Source of the DNA: Euborellia annulipes
Lineage: Eukaryota; Arthropoda; Insecta; Dermaptera; Anisolabididae
Length of the DNA: 64,000 bases
Direction: 5' to 3'
NCBI GenBank assembly: GCA_023213315.1
Contig: JAKCPI010031725.1
Coordinates: 46,155 to 110,154 of the forward strand
Numbering within the stretch: position 1 is the first letter of the stretch; each line of letters begins with the position of its first letter. Shown here piece by piece: positions 56,205 to 64,000 of the stretch. Made by a program: the position numbers and the translations under genes. The notes under the pieces are model-generated. The model was not told the DNA's origin, did not search any database, and saw only the letters and a program-made list of their open reading frames with translations.

Positions 56205-56473
56205 CAGGATTCTCAGAGACTTTGCATCCAGAAGATTAAATAAAAAAATCTTTTATTTGCCGATGTTTCGGTCGCCAATTACGACCTTTAATTGCAATGA
56301 ATATAAAAATTCCTAAGATTGTGTATAATTGACAATATTTGTCCTGATGAAGGTCGTGATTGGCGACCGAAACGTCGGCAAATAAAAAATTAAATAAAAG
56401 ATTTCTTTATTTAACCTCTTGGCTGCAAAGTCCTTGCGAATCCTGAGTAAACCTCCACAGCCATAAAACATCA
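56205..56473. mobile_element. Fold-back retroelement with 14-bp duplication
   Basis: AGTTATTTTTTGGT is duplicated exactly (56191-56204 and 56474-56487). Inverted arms carry CCGATGTTTCGGTCGCCAAT and GATTGGCGACCGAAACGTCG. Both outer parts include AGGATT...GACTTTGCA-type sequence in opposite orientation. It is the best-preserved relative of the insertion at 12109. Confidence 0.85.
56336..56384 (+). ncRNA. Hammerhead-ribozyme-like motif, best match
   Basis: Stem I is TATTTGTC/GGCAAATA (8 pairs, one G-U). The box is the exact CTGATGA, followed by one spare A. Stem II is GGTCG/CGACC with a 7-base loop. Then come GAAAC and the cleavage triplet GTC. Helix III (ACGU) is self-complementary, implying a dimeric ribozyme, and AATAAA overlaps the 3' side of stem I. 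The fold is seen in sequence; activity is inferred. Confidence 0.6.
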
Positions 56474-56977
56474 AGTTATTTTTTGGTTTAATTCATACAC
56501 AAAAATTGCAAAATAATAAGGCCTACCGGTTGTATATAAGAAAAATATAAGTAATTAAAAAATTAATAATTATATTCATTTAAAACTTTAGTAAATTAAG
56601 TAAAATGTTTTTTTTTTACAATTTTTTTTTCGCGACCCGACATTATTTACGAACCGGTGCCGGGTCGCGATCCCCACTTTGAGAAACGCTGATCTATATC
56701 CAAACTCATGGATATATCTGACAAGTATGTAAATACCAATAGCAACCACGAGTAACTCGAGCTTTGATTGATCAACTTCCCTCCTCATAAAATTGACGCA
56801 ATACTTTCTCTCTATATATTAAAATACATATATATTAAAAGAAAATAAAAAATTTTTGATGAACGTATTTTTTTGCGCTGTTTTGGACTGGAGGAGAATA
56901 AAATAGCAAACAATTTACTTGCATAATACTTGAATAGCCCACTGTTGAAAAAAAAATTCAAATCTAAACACATTTTA

Positions 56978-57757
56978 GCCCTCGAGTTTTGGTGTAGTTG
57001 CTAGCTTGCTGGCCTTCTATACCAAGGGTCGCGGCCTCGGGCCCCAGGCAGTCCGATGATTTTATTTAAGGCATTTGGATACCAAATGGCTTAAATAAAT
57101 ATTCCTGAACCCGCAATATACATATATATTAATAAATAGGGATCGGATTCTTAGGTTTTCACCTTTTTTTTTTCTTGACTCCAAACGCGAAATGGACAAA
57201 TTACTTTTTCGACTTATGTGTTCTGGAGTTGTTTAACCAAATTTTGAAAAGCCTAAAAAAACCTAAATGGATTCGGGCCACCTAAAATCACCTAAATTAG
57301 AAAACTCATCTACCGAGATTTTATTTTAAATTTATTGCTGCTTTTAGATTGAGAAAAAAGAAAAAGTAAAATTATAGAATTATGTATTTCATTTTATTTA
57401 CTTCCAGAATTATTTAATTTTCTTATATAATGTTTTAGGTACCTGTAATTTTTTGTATTTTTTACTTTTTAATAATTTTTGTACATAGGTATTTAAAATT
57501 AAATAAAACCTTTTTTCTCATAAAAATTTTACAATTATATTAATATTTTTTTAAATTAAAAAAAAAAATTATAATTAAAATAATATTTTTTTTACAAATT
57601 TCTGTACATATTTAAAATTAATTAAAACTTTTTTTTTCCCCCAAATGCGTTTTATTAGGCTATAACCTAAAAAAAAACCATTTTGGGAGTTTCAAAAACC
57701 TAAAAACGAGACGAACCGTACCTAAAAACATCTAAATGCGTTTTATTGGGTGAAAAC

Positions 57758-57791
<34 letters not shown>

Positions 57792-57945
57792 ATTTTAGGT
57801 GTTACAAAAACCTAAAAACGAGTCGAATCGAACCTAAAAATCCGGTCCCTATTAATAAAATACGAGTATCATAGTCTTAAATGGCCTAAGTTGTCGAAAA
57901 GACTGTGTATGTGGGAAAAAAGTCAGGGTTAAAAAAAAAAAAAAA
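56978..57945 (+). mobile_element. SINE-1 split by a hAT MITE
   Basis: The head and body run from 56978 to 57136, and the 3' part resumes at 57852 through AAGACTGTGTATGTGGG to poly-A at 57945. The gap is a complete hAT MITE with an exact 8-bp duplication of SINE sequence, so the SINE is older. ACATTT-like sequence on both outer sides may be the SINE target duplication. Confidence 0.85.
57137..57851. mobile_element. hAT-type MITE with internal duplication (715 bp)
   Basis: It starts TAGGGATCGGATTCTTAGGT and ends CCTAAAAATCCGGTCCCTA. TTAATAAA is duplicated exactly (57129-57136 and 57852-57859) in SINE-1. On the right, a block with GCGTTTTATT, CCTAAAAACGAG and AACCTAAA is present twice in tandem (about 57645-57740 and 57741-57838), separated by a long poly-A. 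Confidence 0.9.
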
Positions 57946-57973
57946 CATTTATTATCGAGATTTTCTATTAACA

Positions 57974-58004
<31 letters not shown>

Positions 58005-58896
58005 ACTAATAATGATAGCAGCCCTTTTATCATTTGTTTGGTTACAAAACAAAAAACCCTCTATTCATTTTCTGTTATCGCCAATTCTCTTCCGGCCATA
58101 ACCGGTCTGTCATTGACTTCGGTTTTAAGCAGAATCATAGCGCACCTGTCTTTTTTTTTTTTTTTTTTGCTCGGAACTCGTTTCTCTCATAAACGGTTCT
58201 CACAACTATAGTATAGCTATAATCTTCTCACTCTCATCTTTTCATCTCATCTTGCCTATTAACCATTTTTGGTGTCGTAGTTGAACTTGTCTCTCACAAC
58301 TATCATACGTTTATTGTCCTTTCTACTTCTTGGAAACTTGCTCCGATAGCAATACTAATTAAAAAGAGCGTACGTGTATGTGTATGTGTAAGTGTGTGAA
58401 TGAGAGGGCTTGTGGCTGGTATCTCTCTTTTTCCTTGCCTGTGTAATCGTCTGTGTGTATTGGCTTGATAAGGCTTGCGAAGTCGTGACGTGCACACAGC
58501 CATTGGCCGGCAAATGTTTCGTGCTTTTCAGTCTTTGTTTGATAGCCTCGGGAGAACGCTCGTTTTTGTTTTGTTTTTTTGTTTTCTTTTATTTGTTTCG
58601 TATTTCCACACGCCAGAATTTTCTAATTATTTTTTTCGTGATAATATCTTCTGTTTTTATCGAATTTATCGAAACTCGGATTGAATTTTATTCTCATTAT
58701 TTAAACAAAGTTAGGATTTATTTTTTAAAAAAATGTGAAATAAGGAAAAACTCAATTAAACTTGTGTATCTATCACGAACATTTTTATTTCTACACACCC
58801 CAAGGTATTTTTCAACTAGTTTTTATTATACTAAATAAATCACTCATTTATTATTTCATATATATATTTTTTTTTATTTTAATTTATAATGTGTTT
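57946..58896. other. Non-repetitive, mildly GC-balanced stretch
   Basis: From 58060 to 58560 the sequence has more CpG than the background, a (GT)n-like run at 58372-58400 and no repeat match. The 142-codon frame at 58410 starts at TTG, is rich in Phe/Leu/Ile and has no family features. A UTR or regulatory region is conceivable. Confidence 0.3.
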
Positions 58897-59060
58897 TAGC
58901 CCGTGACCCATGACTCAGAGAGAAGACACTAGCTTCTCGTGCCTGGTCGGGTTAACTTCCCGAGTGAGAAAAATTTATTTCATTTGAATTGACAACAAAT
59001 CATTTGATGCTGTCTAAAAGTCCTTAGATGCCGAAAAAGACCTTAAATAAAATTTAAAAA
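58897..59060 (+). mobile_element. SINE-2, diverged copy
   Basis: The head is recognisable (CCCATGACTCAGAGAGAAGA). Box B is poor, but the body (TTATTTCATTTGAATTG) and 3' motif (GATGCCGAAAAAGACCTTAA) are clear. A second 3'-only fragment of the same family follows at about 59121-59190. Confidence 0.7.
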
Positions 59061-59190
59061 AAGTGTTTTGTTTTAATAAAATTAATACTCGTACTACCTT
59101 CAAATATTTAATTAAAAAGTACCAATCAATTGAAATAAATAGGGGAGAGGATCTAAATGGTCTCAGATGCCGAAAAGACCTTAAATTTAA

Positions 59191-60029
59191 AAAGAGCCCA
59201 TATTAAAAAGAAATAAAATTTAAATTATAATGAAATAAATTGGTTTTTATTTGGTATATGGTTATTTTTATAAGTTGCTTTATAAAATTGGTGGAGTCTG
59301 TGAGCCCAAAAATGGGCAACTAAGTTGTTGCCTTTTCTCAGAAAAAAAAGCGGAATCCCGCATTTTTTTTCAGTTGAGTTCATTATAATTCAATTTCAAT
59401 TTTGTTGAATTTTTAATTTTAATCCTTTTTTTGTTTCGCCTATCTAAAACAATTATAACTTCATTTTGAATATTATATAGAATTTTAAATTAAGGCGTGT
59501 ATAATTAGTATAACATCTGGAATACTTCTAATCAAGAATTTTATTCGTTTAGTAAAATTTCATTCACCCTTACATTCAAAAAGCTTTTAATGTTTTATAA
59601 ATTATCTTATGCAAGTTTATTTTTCCTCTAATATAAATATTTTTTAAAATAATTTGAATTAATTTTTGATCTGATTCCACCATTTTTTTCAATTTAATTT
59701 AAATTTAGTGTTAGAAAAGTATACATCTGATTCAAATAAAATTATATAATAACAAGTAAATATTTTTTCATTCTCATATTTTTAATTATTTTAGTTTTTT
59801 TTTTTCCTGGGTAATCAAATATAAGACCGTCGAGAGAGACAGGATGACTCTTAAATTGAATAATTTGATAATTATCAGATTTTGACAAGGATATTGGTCC
59901 TTTTAGAAATGGAGGGAATTCCCTCCCTCTCTCCTTGTCATCGAATATATATTATTAAGCAGCCCCTTCCCCTCCCAGTGGCCGAGAAGTTACTGACAAA
60001 TATCAATATTTATATCCTCAAAAAGCCAA
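59191..60029. other. No gene seen
   Basis: AT-rich. Short patch 59280-59370 (GTGAGCCCAAAAATGGGCAA) forms a small hairpin. Confidence 0.45.
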
Positions 60030-60170
60030 GGTGGGATAGGTTCGGACCTCAGGCAGTCCGATGAATATTTATTTAAATCATGTGGATATTAAATGTTATA
60101 AATAAATATGGCTGGATATTATAAATCTACCTATATAGCCAAGATACCTAAAGGACTAAAATATTATATA
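60030..60170 (+). mobile_element. SINE-1 fragment
   Basis: It retains GGTTCGGACCTCAGGCAGTC (box B and body start) and a diverged body that ends before the GT-rich tail. It is a partial relic. Confidence 0.55.
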
Positions 60171-60390
60171 GTAAACTGGGATGAGTAGAGTGATGGGGTT
60201 GGAGAATAAAACCAGCAGTTTTATCGCTCCACCTGACGTCCTTTATTTAGCAAATATTTCGATGCATGGAACACGTATCATCTTCAGTGCCGCGAGGATG
60301 TAGTAGGTGGGCTTGGTCTAATTGTATTAAATGTCTTAGGGGCGTTAGAGATGTTTATGAGGTGCCTTCTCTAAGCTGATGACTAAAATA
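60165..60390 (-). mobile_element. Retroelement end with hammerhead-like motif
   Basis: The minus strand reads from CACCTCATAAACATCTCTAA through GACATTTAATACAATTAGAC to a hammerhead-like core, AAATAAAGGACGTCAGGTGG and GTTTTATTCTCCAACCCC. It is a single arm: no inverted partner was seen. Confidence 0.5.
60248..60295 (-). ncRNA. Hammerhead-ribozyme-like motif
   Basis: On the minus strand: stem I GGCA/TGCT (one G-U), box CTGAAGA, spare T, stem II GAT/ATC continued past a mismatch by CGTG/CATG, then GAAA. Self-complementary ATAT and T (triplet ATT) follow, and AATAAA comes just after stem I. Confidence 0.45.
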
Positions 60391-62039
60391 TATTATATAT
60401 AAAATTTCCTAATCCTTGATAAGGTGTGTCAGTGAAAAGTAAAGGTTAAAGAAGAATATTGATCTGTTTACAAAATAAAATGTTGAAATCGTAGATTTTT
60501 TTTTCTTTTTTAAACCTAATATATACAACACTTATAATCAATAAACAACATTTATATCTTGCAGAATATTTTATTTATTTTAAAACTAAAATATCAGAGG
60601 TCAGCCTTGACATGATTCTGAACAGGAAGTATGTAAAAAAAAAAAAAAAAAAACTACCGTGAAACTTTGGAGTTATAACCAGGTTGAATTCCAAACACGA
60701 TGTCTCGTTACGTAGCTTTGTAAGGGGAGAGTAAAGAAGATGGAGATGCTTTTCTTTGGTTATGGTCCTTATGCTGAAGAGAGAGAGAAAGAGAGAGAGC
60801 AAGTGTCTCTCCGGCTGTTGCCAAGTCAGCCCCAAAACCCTGGGACTTTCGATCTTTCAATTCCGTCCCTGGGTTCTAAATAAACAAATTTTCTTACCAC
60901 CTAGTATGAGAAGAGGATACCAGAAAATAATTTTATATCACCATTTGGATCAGAAATATTTTCCCTTTACCGTAAACCAAAAATTTGCCTTCTTTTTTTT
61001 ATTAAATCGATATCAACAACGCTTTTTCAATATATTCTTGTCTCTTTCTCTCTCTCTTTTTTCCACTTTTTTCTCGGTTCTCTGCTCCATAATAATTAGA
61101 ATATGCATTCATACATTGCTCAAAGGCATCTGTGCTCTCTTTAAGAACTAAGATTTTTTTTTTTTTGTTTAATTATCACGACCTTAGAAGAATATCTTTA
61201 AAAATATTAAGGATCTTAATGAGATGTCATTTTCTCTTTTGTTCTAAATGGAAAAAATAAAAATTAAAAAACAGGAAAGGGAAATTTATTATTTTGTAGA
61301 AATTGAGTGTATTTAATTAATTTTGCCCTACCATTAAAGAACTTTTCTCAAGAAGAGAGGACAATGATGACTTTATGAAATTTAGGTGAAGTTTGAATTT
61401 TTCACACATTTGCCTAATTTAGTAAAAGTTTTATTTTTAATGTTTTGTATGAAAACAAAAACTTATATCAATTTTTAAATTCATTCATTGATTAATAATG
61501 AGCTAATTTAAAACTATAAAAATGACCTATTATCACCTTTTCTTTGTTTGACTTTGAATGATAAGCAAAATTTAGATTTTTTTTTAAACATCAGAAATTT
61601 TCCATAAGGATAAATTTCAAAATTAGAGATGTGATTTGATTGTATAGGCATTATTCAAGATACGAATTATTTAATTTGAATAAAATTAAGTACACTACGT
61701 ATTGCGAGCATAGTATAATATAAATATCATCTGACCGGTCAAAGGTGATATTTTAAAGTTCATAATACGTAGGCCTTTATCTTAGTTTGAAAATATATCA
61801 TATTCTATAATTTTTTCACATAATAAATATGCCTTCATTTTTTTTCGTCTTTTCTTTAGACTTTAAAGATATTCATTATTTTTTTTTTATTTCGCCCTCA
61901 CGCAATTGGGCCAAAACTTGTACATAATACTTATTTCTCGAATACATAGTACAAAATTAATACAATATATAACAAAAAGGAAAACAAAATTAATACAATA
62001 AAAAGCAAAACAAAAGCAAAATTAGATACTCATTATTAA
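60391..62039. other. No gene seen
   Basis: A (GA)n tract at 60777-60800 and a GC-balanced patch at 60700-60880 are present. The 131-codon frame at 60756 reads Arg/Glu repeats from the (GA)n and then low-complexity sequence. Confidence 0.45.
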
Positions 62040-62142
62040 AAAAAAAAAAAAAAATAAGTTGAAACAGGACAAGTTTATTTTAATAAATTATTAATTTATT
62101 CTTGTCGATAAATATCCGTCTTCAGTGCTTGTCACACCAGAT
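62040..62142 (-). repeat. Retroelement tail relic joined to family A arm
   Basis: The minus strand has CACTGAAGACGGATATTTAT and CGACAAGAATAAATTAATAA, ending in poly-A (poly-A/T at 62040). The CTGAAGA box and AATAAA are present but GAAAC is not. A family A arm (GCTTGTCACACCAGATT) abuts it. Confidence 0.4.
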
Positions 62143-62154
62143 TTTTTTTTCAAA

Positions 62155-62304
62155 TTACAATAAAACTAGAAATTTATTATTTAGAATCTTTTATTGCTTA
62201 AAATTACATCAAATAATACATAATTAATAGAACTAATAGGAGTAGATTAAATTGTTTCATCTGTCAAAGTTCCTCAGCATAAATCTGTTCATATTTCTTT
62301 TTAA
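62155..62304 (+). repeat. Dispersed repeat D2, copy 2
   Basis: It is in the same orientation as 36407 and begins next to a family A arm at 62131-62142. High identity suggests recent movement, but no terminal repeats are seen. Confidence 0.8.
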
Positions 62305-62380
62305 TTTATTTGTCAATCGTATTTTTCAGCTCCGTAGTGTTTAGTCAAATCCGAATTGAAGTCAAGAAGTATACCCTACT

Positions 62381-62449
62381 ATACACTGGGCATCAGCGTT
62401 TTTTTACCGAAAAAGTGGGCTGCACATCAAAAAAGGTTGGGAACCGTTG
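62381..62449 (-). repeat. hAT MITE fragment related to 22173
   Basis: The plus strand reads TATACACTGGGCATCAGCG, AAAAAGTGGGCTGCACATC and AAAAAAGGTTGGGAACCGTTG, the reverse of the left end of the MITE at 22173. Confidence 0.7.
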
Positions 62450-64000
62450 TTCTAGACACTTTAGACCTTCCTGAGACCAAAAAAACCTTATTTGGGTTTA
62501 TATCTATTTGTGGTCACGGTTACTTAAAAGCGCAAGCAGCCAGTCGATTAAATTTGGTATTTTCTTTATACACTAGATCTGTATCAACTTCCGGTTGAAG
62601 TATTTACTCTAAAAGTTGAAAAAGATCTACAAATTTAGTATAGGATCACGCATATAGTATACGAGAAGTCATTCCCGAATTTTTTAAATTATACAAATAA
62701 TATGTCAGATTGCAATGAATAAAATTTGTTCAAAGGAAATCTTGATAGGAAACTTTTTGGCGTTTTTTCAACTTTTATAATTTATAAAAATATATTTTAA
62801 ACAAAGGGCAAAAACGTCCTATTTTTTGACTTTCTATTAACCTATATAAGAAATATATAATATTAAAGAAAAGTATTGTTTAAAGTTTACTGTTATATCC
62901 TTTATCCTATAAATTTCTCATAGGAACAAATTTTTCTCTTAATTACTCAAATATAAAAAAAAAAATTCTAATAGCATACCGTTAGGTATAAAAAAAAAAT
63001 AAATAAATAAAATGATGATGAGATAATGGATTCAATTACCTCTGTCTCTGCAGTCAATCTTTATTTGCTTATGATTTCCAATCAAGAAAACAAAAAATAT
63101 AAATGAAAGATAATATCTTTCACGAGTTTTATTGTTATTAATTGAAACAAATGCAAAAATAAATAAATCAGTGTCCACTCATACTTTTTTAATTAAATAT
63201 TAAACTCATTTCAACTTCATAAATAAAAGTTTTGGAAATTAAAATAAAATTCAGGAATTTTAAATTAGAAATATTTTTTTTTTTTTAAATTGTATTTGTC
63301 TCGTTTCATAAATACTTTTTTTAAGTAACCTAAAAAAATAATACATTTGTGTACTCAGGCGGGTCAATTGTTCCACCTTGTCTCAACTTACCTCAAATTC
63401 GATGAATATGTATAAGTATAAATTGGGTTCACCGATTATTAGCATTAGCATCTCTTTGATATTAGAAAATTTATTCATTGTTTTAAAATCTGGAAAAATA
63501 AATTAAGTTTCCTAGATTAAGATTCAATTTAAAAGAAATCTTTAATTCCATTAATACAAATTAGATTGCCTTTTAGTAGTAGTCTCCAAATTTCTGACTA
63601 TTTATTCATTTTTTCCAACTTCAATTTTTCAGAGTATTTTTGTTTAATTTTTTTCTAAAAATTTAACTTAAACATAAAAATTAACTCTTTTATCTTATTT
63701 TAAGATAGTTTACTTTAAATCTATTTTAATTTATCCTGTCAGTCTGGTTAGAAAACACTTAAACAATAGTCATTTTTGAAAAAAAAGCCTTCATTGAAAG
63801 GAAACAGGAACGAAAATGCCTTCATCTATTTATAATATGCCGCTTCATATTTATTAATGACCTTTAGACCTTGACCACTTCTATTGAATAAATCGCCTTA
63901 TTGATTTCCCGAACTGCCATGCTAATGAGTAATTATAATTAATTTCTACGATTCTTTTTGAATTACAGATTCCTGATTTTTTCTAAGTAACGGTTGATCT
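62450..64000. other. No gene seen
   Basis: AT-rich to the end of the window, with no recognised repeat after the hAT fragment at 62449. Confidence 0.45.

Larger units (their letters stand above)
56029..56691. mobile_element. hAT-type MITE hosting a fold-back
   Basis: It starts CAGCATTTCCCAAACTTGTT and ends CACTTTGAGAAACGCTG. The flanks TATTATAT and ATCTATAT agree only partly, so the duplication has decayed. A fold-back retroelement sits at 56205-56473. Confidence 0.7.

Noticed and set aside
58410..58838. A 142-codon frame that looks membrane-like
   Set aside because: It starts at TTG. Its hydrophobicity comes from T-rich sequence, and there is no loop or charge pattern of a real membrane protein.
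60756..61151. A 131-codon frame
   Set aside because: The N-terminal Arg/Glu repeat is a (GA)n microsatellite, and the remainder is low-complexity.

Overview
The window is AT-rich animal DNA with almost no protein-coding signal. It is a repeat-dense intergenic or intronic stretch. The long A/T tracts, tRNA-headed SINEs, many non-autonomous DNA transposons and hammerhead-like fold-back elements point to an invertebrate, most likely an arthropod. I lean towards a hemipteran-like insect, but only weakly, on overall style rather than any gene. The open frames longer than 60 codons are nearly all chance readings of transposon copies, because the same frame recurs in each copy of a repeat.

One place looks like a host gene: a GC- and CpG-rich island at about 46815-47275. 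It holds a 14-bp RFX-type X-box, a four-codon upstream ORF, an ATG in good context at 47204 and a consensus splice donor at 47273/47274. I read it as the promoter and first coding exon of an unidentified plus-strand gene, whose intron would fill the following sequence.

The rest is layered mobile elements. (1) Family A is an unclassified 600-1,050 bp element. One end starts ACTTTCTCTTACC and can fold; the other end is a 90-110 bp palindrome with AATCTGGTGTGAC arms. More than fifteen full, deleted or partial copies lie on both strands, from 3.9 kb to 62.1 kb. (2) tRNA-headed SINEs form at least four families. SINE-1 (2.4, 11.2, 12.7, 19.9, 20.6, 40.7, 49.4, 57.0 kb) and SINE-2 (18.4, 30.8, 54.0, 58.9 kb) are the most numerous. 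(3) hAT-type MITEs carry CAG- or TAGGG- termini, several with exact 8-bp target duplications (11.8, 22.2, 27.0, 30.9, 44.3, 52.8, 54.1, 57.1 kb). (4) MITEs with TTA target duplications look PIF/Harbinger-like (0.1, 16.1, 17.1, 38.6 kb). (5) Fold-back retroelements carry a hammerhead-ribozyme-like core followed by AATAAA, resembling Penelope-like elements (1.2, 4.6, 12.1, 14.5, 22.3, 29.0, 44.6, 52.2, 56.2, 60.2 kb).

Nesting gives the order of events. At 21976-22892 a fold-back sits in one hAT MITE that sits in another. At 11640-13045 a family A copy holds both a hAT MITE (itself holding a fold-back) and a truncated SINE. At 30785-31223 and 54010-54420 SINE-2 copies are split by hAT MITEs, and at 56978-57945 a SINE-1 is split by one. 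The most interesting signals are the repeated hammerhead-like architecture, the two-hairpin design of family A, and the X-box palindrome carried by family A and also present at the candidate promoter.
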